From NCBI GenBank assembly GCA_017590115.1, contig JAGGNK010011003.1:4231899-4295898 (forward strand): 64,000 bases of DNA, given 5' to 3'. The notes below the pieces were generated by a model, which saw only the letters and a program-made list of their open reading frames with translations, searched no databases and was not told the origin of the DNA. Shown one piece after another: positions 37,101-46,449 of the stretch (positions are counted from its first letter, which is position 1; each line of letters starts with the position of its first letter). A program made the position numbers and the translations under genes. This DNA comes from Montifringilla adamsi (taxonomy: Eukaryota > Chordata > Aves > Passeriformes > Passeridae).

Positions 37101-40100
37101 TCCTGAATACAGTGAAATCTGTGAACAACATTTTTGGGATAGAACAAATGTCAGTAGTGTCTTGAAATCCCAGGAGACTTTGTTTTTCAACACAAATGCT
37201 TGAAATAAGTTGACTTTTTTACGTTTCTCAAATGCCATGTAAAAGAATTTGGGGGAAAAGCTCACTTCTGACTCTACAAGTCAGGAGTTTCTTCCATGTG
37301 TTTTTTCCCATGCTAATAAATTTTGTGCAGATGGCACATAAACACACAACACAGCCTCAGAAACTGAGTTCCAGAGCAAAGAAAAGCCTTCTTCTAGCCA
37401 GAATGCCAAGAACACAAACTCCAGAACTGCAATTCCAGCTTTAAATTCTCTATAAACCTCAGTTCTGTCATGTGGCCACACAGAAAAAGCACCTCAGACA
37501 CCTCAGGGCTGAGGGAAGGTTTTGTTACATGATATCTGAAAAACACACTTGGAAATAAAACCAGGCCTTGGAGCTATAGGTGAAGTCAGGGCTGCAGACT
37601 GAACAGGAAATCAGGGAATAACAGGGTCCACAGTTCCATTGCCTTGTGACAGAGAGAATAAACTGTGCCCAAAATATTTCTGAGCATCCAAATTCAAGGA
37701 GGAAAGAGGAAGGGAGTGCAGCTCCAGCATCCCGGCTGCTTAACTGCAAGAGCAGCAGTTTTAAAATCTTGCTCAGGACTTTCCTCTTATCCCTGGGTTT
37801 TCCTGCAGGTAGGAATTTTGACAAGGATGGGAACATGCTGGACTGGTGGAGCAACTTCTCAGCGCTGCATTTCAAGGAGCAGTCCCTGTGCATGGTGCAC
37901 CAGTATGGGAATTACACCTGGGAGCTGGCAGGGGGACAGAACGTGAGTAACAACCACGGCCACAGCTCTGGCTTTGCACAAATAATGATTTCTGCAGGGG
38001 ATCCCCGTGGGGGATAAGCACAAACCCCAGCTGCTACAGGCTGTGATGAACTGGGGACACTGGTGTGGCCCAGAAAGCCCAGGGTTTGTGTGCAGTGATG
38101 TTCTGTCCAGCAGCAGCCCAAGTTCTGTCCATGTTGTATTTGTGTGTGTTTTGTTCCAATCTACAGCTCTTGCCCTGTGATTTGTTTAATTTCATTCTCT
38201 CCTTTAGTTACTGCCAGAAAGATCAAGCTCCTCTGGCGGAGAGGCTAGTGTATTATTCAAGGCTAAAACAATTTGACACTGCCAGCATCCTTTCTTGTCC
38301 CAGCACAAAGTCACAGCTTCCCTCTGCTCCAGGCATGTCAGGCTGTTGTATGACTGGCCTGTGGTTCTTAGAGTTGCTGATTTTACTGACAGCAGGGTAA
38401 ATAAATAATTATTTTTACAGGTCAGTGGCATAAGCACTTTAGGAGAAAATATTGCAGATAACGGAGGAGTCCGACAGGCCTATAAGGTAATCCTCAAACA
38501 CCTTGTGAGTTAACTTTACCTGTTCTGTGACCTATTCTATGCTAAAAAAAAATTACAATTAACATGTTATTAGCATATTCCAAAAGCTAAAGCCTCAGCT
38601 GCACACCTGGAAGTTCATGTGGCCAGGGCTTGCTGCCATTCTTGCCCCCAGGAGCAGCCCAAAGGTGGAGCTCAGTGTGAGCAGGGAATGTTCTTCCCTA
38701 CAAAGAACCCTAGCTGATGTGACAGTAAAACCTTTTCTCTTTGGTGGTTTGAGTATGGTGTTACGGGTGTTTATAGAACACCCTGAATTTGAAATCTAAA
38801 TTCCAACCCTAAGGGACACCATTCCAAGTAATTGCTTCATTAGGGAGGGGTGACACAAAGTCCCTGCACACGGAATCCATGGATGTCCTGTGGTGCTGGA
38901 TCTGTTTTTACCCTCAGCTCTCCCTTTTGTTTCATGCTTTGGGACGGTCTCAGCACCTGAGAGGCTGCAGAAACAGAATGCTGGGAATTAACCAGCATGA
39001 GGGCACATTAACTTGTCTCCATCAAGTCAATATACCTGAAAAAAGCAAATTGGCCAATTAAAGTGCAACAATAACAGGCAATGGATTTAACATTGAGCAA
39101 GGTTATTATCTGCTATTTAATGAGCAGTTACCTGAAGAGAGAAAAATCATCACTACAGAGAAGCAGAGGAGATTTAACACTTTATTTACAGGTACAAATT
39201 CCTGTAGAAAGAATCCATGAAGTCAACAGTGCTCATGCTGACAGCTTTTTCATAAAATTCTCTGTACTGTTTGTATTGGAGAGAGAAAATGAATACAAAT
39301 ACAGAAGGGAAGCATGCTGGTTAATGCATGTGGTGACTAAAATCCCTCCACCCATTCAAAATCCTCCTGCTGCTCCTCTGAGTTGATCTGTGATCATTTC
39401 CAGGCCTACTTGAAGTGGCTGGAACAGGAAGGGAAGGAGCCAAAGCTGCCTGGACTGAACATGTCCCACAAACAGCTTTTCTTCCTCAACTTTGCCCAGG
39501 TGAGAACACACAGGGTTGTGCCTCAGGCCCTTGGACTTTGCTGGAGCAAACACCTGGGGGAACTCAAGGGCAGGTAGATCTTTCCCAGAGCACCAGATCT
39601 TGATAAAACAAAAGCTAATTAATAAATAATTGCATCTATTCTGCCTCTCTATAAAAATACCCCAATGATATCATAGCAAACTGGGATGGTTCTTAGGAGA
39701 GCCACTGAGGGATTCCCAACATGAATTCCCAATACTGACCCACCAATGATGAATCTCCCTGTGCAGGTTTGGTGTGGTTCCTACAGACCAGAATATGCCA
39801 GTCAGTCCATAAAGACAGATGTCCACAGCCCTCTGAAGTACAGGTGGGTTTTACTCATTTACTAACTCACAACTCACTTCATTCAACCCCTTGCACCCCG
39901 ACAGCACGGGAGGGTCTGATAACACACAAGATAACTCCCAAGTGATTTCCAGATTTTCTCCTATGGCTTGTAGGACACTGCTGGAGAGCACTTACCTATA
40001 CCTGACCTGCAGGTGAATTTGCCAATCCACAGGGGATGGAGCAGACCAAACCCCCTCTGTTCTGGCATTTCATTGCTCATATCACCTACATTTCCTAAAT

Positions 40101-40304
40101 CATCCCCTATCCTGAACTGCAATCATGTTCTGAGGCTCCAAACCACTTTCTGCTCCCCACAACAACAATCTCCATGTAAATGAGTCCTTTCTCTTTTTAT
40201 TTAGGGTGATGGGCTCGCTGCAGAACTTTGAAGCCTTCTCCGAGGTGTTCCACTGCAAGAAGGGCACGGCCATGCATCCCGCAGGGAAGTGCCGCGTGTG
40301 GTAG
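16872..40304 (+). CDS. MMEL1: MMEL1, neprilysin-like zinc metallopeptidase (M13), 22 coding exons
   Basis: Coding exons: 16872-17025, 23832-23891, 24531-24692, 25107-25187, 25729-25824, 26121-26239, 26926-26991, 29190-29324, 29936-30025, 30262-30398, 30860-30953, 32056-32184, 33133-33231, 33609-33692, 33951-34054, 34701-34759, 36647-36766, 37809-37942, 38421-38486, 39404-39499, 39767-39843, 40205-40304. All junctions are GT-AG and keep frame, giving 2262 nt (753 residues plus stop), close to the usual 750-780 of the family. The protein is a type II membrane or secreted ectopeptidase that cleaves small bioactive peptides. Seen: short basic cytoplasmic tail, one membrane segment (about 24-47), N-terminal M13 domain, NAF substrate motif (546-548), HEITH zinc site (H587, E588, H591), third ligand E650 in [10 protein letters not shown]715 and R721, terminal CRVW with the conserved cysteine. 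Sequon-type glycosylation sites occur in NWT, NFS and NYT. The name MMEL1 rather than MME rests on synteny with TTC34 and HES5; the start [10 protein letters not shown] is shared with MME. The GTCAGA donor after exon 13 is weak. Confidence 0.93.
18520..18650 (+). repeat. 19-bp minisatellite in MMEL1 intron 1
   Basis: About seven copies of GTGGGAAAGGAAATTCCAG and the alternate GGAGATTCCAA form, arranged as 38-bp pairs. Each unit carries GTGGGAAA. Confidence 0.9.
18737..18782 (+). repeat. Poly(T) tract of about 45 bases
   Basis: An uninterrupted T run. Length in the assembly is likely approximate. Confidence 0.9.
19165..19440 (+). repeat. 127-bp tandem duplication in MMEL1 intron 1
   Basis: The block with TTGTCGTACGTTGCATTCAC, a T run, then GGCTTTGTGGTTCAGGGAGA occurs twice with a 127-base offset. 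The copies differ by a few bases and by T-run length. Confidence 0.9.
20074..20152 (+). repeat. A-rich simple repeat ending in (AAAAAC)n
   Basis: Runs of A interrupted by single C, ending in five AAAAAC units. Confidence 0.9.
21325..21655 (+). repeat. ~65-bp minisatellite with two-unit higher-order structure
   Basis: Five copies containing AAATACCTGTGTTTCTGCTG and AAAACTTGGGCTG. Units alternate between a TTCTTCTGGAAAAGTAATTC end and a GGTTCTAGAAAAGTAATTGA end, so the true repeating block is about 130 bp. Confidence 0.9.
22087..22124 (+). repeat. (AAAT)n microsatellite
   Basis: Nine to ten exact tetramer copies. Confidence 0.95.
22446..22470. other. Assembly gap (25 N)
   Basis: The gap is in MMEL1 intron 1. 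Its real size is unknown. A small exon could be missing here: human MMEL1 carries extra residues between the membrane anchor and the first ectodomain cysteine that I do not find in this window. Confidence 0.99.
28838..29142 (+). mobile_element. CR1 LINE 3' end in MMEL1 intron 7
   Basis: It has clear CR1 hallmarks: GAGAGACTCTTTACAAGGGC, GGGAATGGGCTCAAACTGAC, AGAAATTCTTTCCTGTGAGG, CCCTGCCATGGCAGGGGTGG, AAGGTCCTTCCAACCC and a terminal GGGATTCTAGG. It is in sense with MMEL1 and ends 47 bases before exon 8. Confidence 0.93.
31085..32015 (+). repeat. ~31-bp VNTR in MMEL1 intron 11, about 30 copies
   Basis: Imperfect units built on TTTGAAACCTTTGGGTTAAT followed by a variable TAGGCAGTGG-like linker (GGTGGT, GCAGCA, GAGCGG variants). 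The array is nearly 0.93 kb, almost fills intron 11, and stops about 40 bases before exon 12. Some unit groups recur in the same order, which suggests amplification of larger blocks. Confidence 0.95.
32205..32550 (+). mobile_element. Probable solo LTR in MMEL1 intron 12
   Basis: The segment has LTR-like architecture: GC-moderate U3, CCAATCAGG, a TATA-like GAATATAAAAAGG near 32452, and AATAAA about 25 bases later, followed by a short R-U5-like region. I see no coding sequence, so it would be a solo LTR. Boundaries are approximate and no convincing target-site duplication was found. Confidence 0.5.
32618..32996 (+). mobile_element. Second LTR-like element in MMEL1 intron 12
   Basis: It starts with TG, ends with CA, and contains GAAGAACGGCGAGAAGCAAA, TAAAGCGAAACC, a GATTGG box and a CTATAAAAATC TATA-like site. 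This looks like an avian ERV LTR of a different family from the preceding one. The ends are inferred. Confidence 0.4.
34430..34566 (+). repeat. TA/CATA microsatellite in MMEL1 intron 15
   Basis: Mixed ATAT, ACAT and GTAT dinucleotide runs. Confidence 0.9.
36647..36766 (+). CDS. MMEL1: MMEL1 coding exon 17: catalytic zinc-binding exon
   Basis: It encodes residues 557-596. It runs from [12 protein letters not shown] to the [11 protein letters not shown] motif. In M13 peptidases the two histidines hold zinc and the glutamate activates water. All catalytic residues are intact, so the enzyme is predicted active. Phase 1 at both ends. Confidence 0.93.
38421..38486 (+). CDS. MMEL1: MMEL1 coding exon 19: third zinc ligand
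   Basis: It encodes residues 642-663 with [16 protein letters not shown]650 is the third zinc ligand and D654 is the aspartate that orients the catalytic histidine in this family. Confidence 0.92.
40205..40304 (+). CDS. MMEL1: MMEL1 last coding exon
   Basis: It encodes residues 721-753 and ends CRVW then TAG. The CxxW-type terminus with a disulfide cysteine is invariant in neprilysin-family ectopeptidases. Confidence 0.93.
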
Positions 40305-41172
40305 CCAAGGATGGGACACTGGTGACACCACAAACAGCTGGTGGCAGGGATGTGCCCGGTGTTGTGCTCAGCCCCAGCCAGCGCTGCCAGGGCAGCTGCT
40401 GCAGTGAGAGCCAGGGAAGCACTCAGCTGTCCCAGAGGCACTGGGAAGCGCGCAGGGATCACGGGGATGGAGCCCGCGGCCGGTGCCGGAGGCCACGCGG
40501 CGTTCCCGGCCTCAACGACTGTTCCCAATGACATCCTGACTGTTACTAAGACACTGCTTCAGGGTTACAAGGACTAATTCTTACACACAAAAAAAAAACC
40601 AACAAGCAGCCACAAATCTATTTTTCAGAAAGGAATAATAATTTTAATACGCCAGCTCCGCTTTCTGGGGCTCAGCGATGCTATCTGAGACGTTCCACTG
40701 CTCCGTTTCCACTGCTCTGGTTCCGTTTCTGGTGCATTTTTTCCCCAGATCAGGTTAGAGCTGGTGTAAACTCTCGTGCTGTCTGTGCCCCTGCACTTTG
40801 GTCACTGCTTTGTTGTTCATGGATTGCTATTTGTTGTGACAGTGAGCTCTATGTCAAGATGTCTGTCGCACTCTCCTCCTGCACTTGAGTTCCTCTTCTC
40901 CAAAGAACCCCCTTCAAGTGAGGCATCACTACAATTATCGCATTTTAGGAGTACAAATTTTGTCTTTATGGTTAAATTACAGGGTCCCACCCTTCAGAGA
41001 TATATTTAAAATGATGCTTATTCTTGTAGAAAGTGTATAAAACACCTTTTGCCAAATAGCAGACATGTATCCATGGAAACAATTAAGCTGGTTTTAATCC
41101 TGTGCCTTTTTATTTTGCCATAGGCTATTTTTCAGTATTTACACTTGAAAAATGTAACATGTATTAATTTTT

Positions 41173-41178
41173 AATAAA
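41173..41178 (+). terminator. MMEL1: Probable MMEL1 poly(A) signal
   Basis: AATAAA lies about 870 bases after the stop codon. Earlier downstream sequence has no perfect hexamer that I can see. Confidence 0.55.
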
Positions 41179-41179
41179 A

Positions 41180-43517
41180 TTTAAAAGAAAAAAATCATGG
41201 TGGTGAATTCAGCAATTCAGGAGAATGTGGGGGGCTTTCCTTGGTAAGCATCCTAGGATAATGAGAATATCTTAAACTTCCAACATTTAATAGTGAGTTT
41301 TGAATATTATTCCAGCAAATGCTTTTCTTTCTAGCACAGGAATCACTCGACAGCAAGGCAGTAACTGCCTGTGTGACTCTGCAAAATCACTGAGCCCTGG
41401 AGATGGGCCACTAAAGGCTCTGGCACATGCAGCTGTCAAAGGGATAACTAAAATGTGCCTGGCAGGGTTAATTCCAAGTGACCACCACAGCACATGGAAG
41501 TTCCTCTATTTTTTTCCCTGTAAGTTTATCCCATCTCCCACCTGCAGAACACTTCCCAGTTTGTGTCAGTGCCAAGGGCTCCAACCTCCCCTTACAGCCC
41601 CCCTGACCCTGGTGCTGTGCCCACACAAAACTGGAGATGAGAGACCAGCTCCACACCCCCAGGAAAGGGCCCTGAATTCCTGCTGACCACTGTGCTACCT
41701 TTCCACAAGGACAAAATGCTTCAGCCCTGCGGGGAGTTCTGCACCCAGGGGTGTTCTGCTGAGCTTTAGACTCGTAGACAAGCTTTATTACATGCTTAGG
41801 AAAAGAAGATCCTGATGTTTCCCAGGAGGAATCCGAAGCCTTTCCCTCTCCCATGCTGCCACCTGGTGACAAATCCTGCTCCAGCGCCTAAAAGACCAAA
41901 ATTCACATCCAACAGGAGCAGCTTTCAGGCTCCATCGAACCACAGCTGGTGTAGACATCAAATCCTGAAAAAAAAAAAAATCATTTTTAGTTGGCAGATT
42001 GCTGGTCCTGGTTGATGCTGCACCTGGCTGTGCAGAGCTCCCAGCTCCCCTACAGCAGCTGTGGTTTTGCACAACCCTTCCTGTAAACCACAGAGTTTCT
42101 GAAATGTCACCTTGCTCTGCAAAAACACCCAGAACTAATTCTGCCAAAAAAACCAACACAGTAAAAAAATCTTTCATATTTTCCTTAAGAAAAAAGCCAA
42201 CATTTCCCATTTTTTCCATTCCTCATGATCATGTGGATGTCACCTCCCAGATGTCCCAGCAGCACACCCATTCAGGGCCTTCTCTGTGCCTCTCCAGATT
42301 CTTTCACATCTCATTTTATAGACAATTCTGATAACTAAAGCATTTCTATCCTCAGCAAATTCTTGCTTAAAAACATTCACAGGGATGCTCTTCCAGAATA
42401 ATCCTTTTCCTTAAGATACAGCCAAGAGTCACATAACTCAGAGTTTTCCCTTCTGCAGGTATCAGGAGAGTTCTTCCACAAAGAGAATGTGTTTTCTTCA
42501 GGAAAAACTTTATTTTTAGACACAGTGGACACAGAGGATATTAACTTTCTTTACTAAAAGATACATGGCTCTTGTTATGCACAATTCCTTTTCCCAGCAA
42601 TATCTCCTTTTCTCCTAAAAACTGAAAAATCTGTACAAAAATGCATTTGGAAACTGCATTGTGTATTATACAGAATGTTTAAATTTAAAAAAAAAAAAAA
42701 GAAAAGAAAAAAAAAAAAAGCCAGTTTTTTCCCACCAACAAGCAACAGCAGAATAATTAATGCATACCAAATGTCAACTGTCCATGGGGCAAGAAGAAAA
42801 GTCCAGGCATTCCACACAGCCCAGTGCTCCTGAAGGGGATGTAAAAGGGAAGAGTTTGCAGCCCCTGTGACACTCCCAGTGCCTTGATCATTCAGCTATT
42901 GCCGACTTTGATGCTTCACAAGATGCCACTGGGCTATTTCATTAACTCCTTTGCAAACCCTCCTTTTCATTTTCAAGCTGCCTTTCTCTTCATGATGATT
43001 TAGAGGGGGGAAAAAAAAAAAAAAGGGGTTGTGCTTGGGTTTTTTAACCATCCCCATTGTGTGTCACAGCTCAAACAATGCCCAATTCAGGCCTGGTTTC
43101 TTTGGGGTAGGCACCAAGTTCCTGCACAGGAGCAGTTTTTGATCCCCTTTCTCCTTGTTAACATCAAAACCTGCCCGTGCTGTTCATGCTTTATGACATG
43201 TTAAAGGAAAACACAGAGTTTGAACAGTCAGCTTTTATCAGCTTTTATCAGCAAATCCTACTCTTTGGTTGAGAAATCTCAAAATTGGGGAAATCTTAAA
43301 TTGGCGAACCAAAACCACTACGCCACTCTAACAGCCAGGCTTCTACTGCTCTCTTAAGAGCAAGAATCACTGCTGGGTCACTCTCAAATCAGATTTTAAT
43401 GTATTACCCAAAAAGATGCTGACTCCTGCGCTGCTGCAAAGGAAAGGAAACAGCCCCACCAACGAGCAGTGAGGGGAATTTTCAGCTGAAGAGCTAAGAC
43501 CATTCTTCAGGATGCTA
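41180..43517. other. Noncoding stretch downstream of MMEL1
   Basis: No exon recognised. In mammals PRXL2B and TNFRSF14 lie between MMEL1 and HES5; I find no recognisable part of PRXL2B and no cysteine-rich TNFR repeat here. A minus-strand AATAAA near 42500 could end a minus-strand transcript. There are A/T homopolymers at 41967, 42690-42720 and 43011. Confidence 0.5.
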
Positions 43518-43663
43518 TTACAAAACTACCCCTTTACAGTGATGTTCTTCATACTTGTGGGGCACATAACTTTTCCTCCTTTGCCAGATATTTGTGAGGG
43601 CAGCTGCACCAGCCAGCAGAACCACAGAGACAAGGATTTCCATGATTGCTGTCAGAGGTGGAG
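43518..43663 (-). CDS. Candidate last exon of an unidentified single-pass membrane protein
   Basis: On the minus strand a CCCCAG acceptor at about 43664 precedes an open frame ending in TAA at 43518. It encodes a hydrophobic segment (MEILVSVVLLAGAAALTNIW), a basic stop-transfer group (QRRK) and a short tail ending CKGVVL. That is the shape of a type I membrane-protein C-terminus. A minus-strand gene between MMEL1 and HES5 is expected from mammalian synteny (TNFRSF14), but the tail is short and no upstream exon was found; a minisatellite lies where the preceding intron would be. It could also be a chance ORF. Confidence 0.25.
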
Positions 43664-43694
43664 CTGGGGAAGAGTTCTGCTCCTCAGGTGTGAT

Positions 43695-44365
43695 GTGAGA
43701 AAACCCCTCAAAACCTGACAAAGCCCTCGAATCCTGGCAAGCCAACCCCTCAAAGCCTGGCACAAACCCACCCCTCAAAATCTGGCAAACCAAGCCCTCA
43801 AATCCTGGTAAAAACCCCACTAAATGTGACACAAGCCCACCCCTCAAAACCTGGCAAACCAAGCCCTCAAATCCTGGTACAGACCCCTCAAAACCTGACA
43901 CAAGCCCACCCCTCAAAACCTGGCAAACCGAGCCCTCAAATCCTGGTAAAAACCCCACTCAACTTGACACAAACCCACCCCTCAAAACCTGGCAAAAACC
44001 CACCCCTCAAAACCTGGCAAACCAAGCCCTTAAATCCTGGTGCAAACCCCACTAAACCTAACACAAACCCACCCCTCAAAACCTGGCAAACCAAGCCTTC
44101 AAATTCTAGTACAAACCCCTCTAAACTTGGCACAAACCAATCCTTCAAAGTCTGGCAAACCAAGTCCTAAAATTATAGTACAAGCCCCTCTAAACGTGGC
44201 ACAAACCCACCCCTCAAAGCCCAGAAAACCAAGCCCTCAAATCCTGGTACAAACCCCTCTCATCCTAACACAACCCACCCCTCAAAACCTGGCAAACCAA
44301 GCCCTAAAATTATAGTACAAGCCCCTCTAAACCTGGCACAAACCCACCCCTCAAAACTCGGCTTA
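43695..44365 (+). repeat. ~45-bp minisatellite
   Basis: Many imperfect copies built from CCTCAAAACCTGGCAAACC, AAGCCCTCAAATCCTGGTA and ACACAAACCCACCC modules. The order and number of modules vary. It creates open frames on both strands that are not genes. Confidence 0.93.
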
Positions 44366-44702
44366 GGGGGCTAAGTTTGTGAACAAATGGTGTGGAAATA
44401 GTCAGGTTCTGGGCAGGTGCAGGGCATTGCTGCCCAGGTGGGGGATTTTGGGACAGGAGGGGCTGTGACTGAGGAAATGCTCAGCAGGATTCTGCAGGAA
44501 TCTGTGTGACAGGAGCACTCCTTGAGGTTTGGGGTGACTCACGCGGTGGGATTCACGAGAATATACAGAGTAAACATGAACGGGAGTTCCTTGAGCTTTA
44601 TGAAAAATCCATTTCTTCACAATTAAAACCTTTCTCAGGGATGCAAGAGGCTGCAAATCCTTCAGATGGAGAGACCCACACAGAAGTTGCACACAAATGC
44701 AT

Positions 44703-44708
44703 TTTATT
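44703..44708 (-). terminator. Probable poly(A) signal of the minus-strand HES5 gene
   Basis: TTTATT on the plus strand is AATAAA on the minus strand. It lies about 830 bases after the minus gene's stop, similar to the ~775-base spacing in the plus HES5 gene. Confidence 0.6.
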
Positions 44709-45534
44709 GCTCTCTACACACACAGAGATGCATACACAGTATGCAGGTGAGCCATAGGGCAGTCCCAGCATTGGGAGAAACATCATCCACCAGGAATTCA
44801 ACCACTCAATACAGATAAAAAATCATTATTATAATGAAAATGCTAAAAAAAGCATAGCTTACACCCAAAATGTATAACATTGACAAATTCAAGCCTGTTA
44901 CCTACTACTTTTCTTTAACATAAAGCAATAACATACTCTTTTTCTAAATTGAAAAAAGCATCAAATAGTAGAAATATTCCACATAGTTTCCTAACTCCTG
45001 GTCATCCCTCACACTGTATATACAGGACTATGAAAGGGCCATGGGGGAGAAATCCAAACCAAAACCAAACCCATTCTCGGTGCTGCACAGCTGATAAGCA
45101 AACAGAGGGAAATACTTTAACCAAGTGTGCATGAACCAAAGGGAATAAATTTATCCTCACGGTGTGACTGAGCCAACCAGGGTTGTCAGTCAAGCCAGAG
45201 CAAAGCTGATGGCTCTTACAGGGAATATTAGAGAAAATCTCCTACAGCAAGTCCTGTCCATCACAAGTGTAACATTTACAAACACCCTCCTTCATTCTGA
45301 AGGTGTTGCCCCTGCCTGGGCAGCACTGCACCAGTGCCTACACAGCTTCAACACTCAGCTTTTGCCAGGGGATCCCAAAAAAGTCAAAAGCATGGCATTC
45401 TCTCATACATAAATAAAACAAGGGGGGGGTGAAATAATATTCCCTACGGGGGAGAGGATCAGAGCTGGACTATCAGATGCAGTCAGGTCCTTCCTCTGGA
45501 CTGTCACAGGTCCCTGCAGTGAGGACTCCCCTGA

Positions 45535-46291
45535 CTACCAGGGCCTCCAGAGAGGGCTGCTGTCCTTTGGAGACACTTGTTTCAGGGCACCGGCATTCCC
45601 AGGGGAGAAGGAGACCTCTGGAGCAGCTGACTGGCTCTTCTGGAAGTGGCTTAAAAGTTTGGTCTGTGTTTCAGTTCGGACTTTGTGGAGAGAGAGGAAA
45701 TAGAAAGCTTCTTGCAAACACCTGGAATAGCCCTCTCTGAAGTCAAACTGGGAGCTTTTGTGGAAGGATCCTGCAGCTGGAGAAGGGAAGAAAAGAGGGA
45801 GAGGGAAGGAAGAATAGTTTAGAACAGCTGTCCATGGCTCGAGATTCATACAACAGTCACAGATTTGCAGTAAAACGGAGACTGAAAGAAAACTCAATAC
45901 TTACTCTTCATCTGCAGCTGGCTCTGCTGCTTCAGGTAGCTGACAGCCACTTCCAGGATGTCGGCTTTCTCCAGCTTGGAGTTGGGCTGGTGCCTCTGGA
46001 ACTCCTTCTCCAGGAGCAGTTTCAGCTGCTCGATGCTGCTGTTAATCCGGTCCCGGCGCATTTTCTCCACCACCGGCTTCCTCAGCTGTAAAAAGCAAAG
46101 GAAAAGGAACCTGTTATTAAAGGATGCTCTCCCTGACACTCCGCAGGGCTGTTTGTCACCCACCACTGCTCCTCAACAGAGCGAGGCAAGGTCTCAGCTG
46201 GTATAAACTCTGCTGTGCCTGCACTTACTTTGTTTTTCTCCTTTGCTGTCAGCAGGTTGTCGGGCTCCAAGAAAACAGCGCTGGGAGCCAT
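45535..46291 (-). CDS. HES5-like bHLH-WRPW repressor, inverted paralogue
   Basis: Exons on the minus strand: 46291-46229, 46085-45905, 45776-45535. All have GT-AG borders; total 486 nt, 161 residues. Exon 1 gives MAPSAVFLEPDNLLTAKEKN. Exon 2 is the bHLH with the HES proline-containing basic region (RKPVVEKMRRDRINSS) and helix-loop-helix. Exon 3 has an Orange-like region (SRCLQEAFYFLSLHKV) that is rather diverged, and ends in WRPW, the Groucho/TLE-recruiting tetrapeptide. It should be a nuclear repressor driven by Notch. It is in the opposite orientation to the HES5 copy at 57.7 kb. The acceptor of exon 3 could also be six bases later (45770). Several hes5 paralogues are known in chicken; which one this is cannot be decided here. 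Confidence 0.9.
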
Positions 46292-46363
46292 CCGTCCTGA
46301 GCAGAGAGGTCTGGGGGTGGAATCCAGGAGAAGCGTGTTGCTGGAAGCTGCCTGCAGCCGACA

Positions 46364-46436
46364 TTTATACCATCCGAGCTGGGCGAGAGCGTGTGGGTCT
46401 GCGGCTCGGTGGTGTTTCCCACACTCTCCAGCCAAT
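46364..46436 (-). promoter_or_regulatory. Notch-responsive promoter of the minus HES5 paralogue
   Basis: Reading on the minus strand: a CCAAT-box complement (ATTGGCT, 46432-46436 core), then an RBPJ/CSL site TGTGGGAA (46416-46423) extended as TGTGGGAAACACCA, then TATAAA (46364-46369), about 73 bases before the ATG. The same order and near-identical words are found upstream of the plus gene. Confidence 0.8.
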
Positions 46437-46449
46437 CCTGGCCACGGGC

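Noticed and set aside
43826..44315. Overlapping ORFs with KPGKPSPQIL-type repeats
   Set aside because: They are translations of the ~45-bp minisatellite in two frames.
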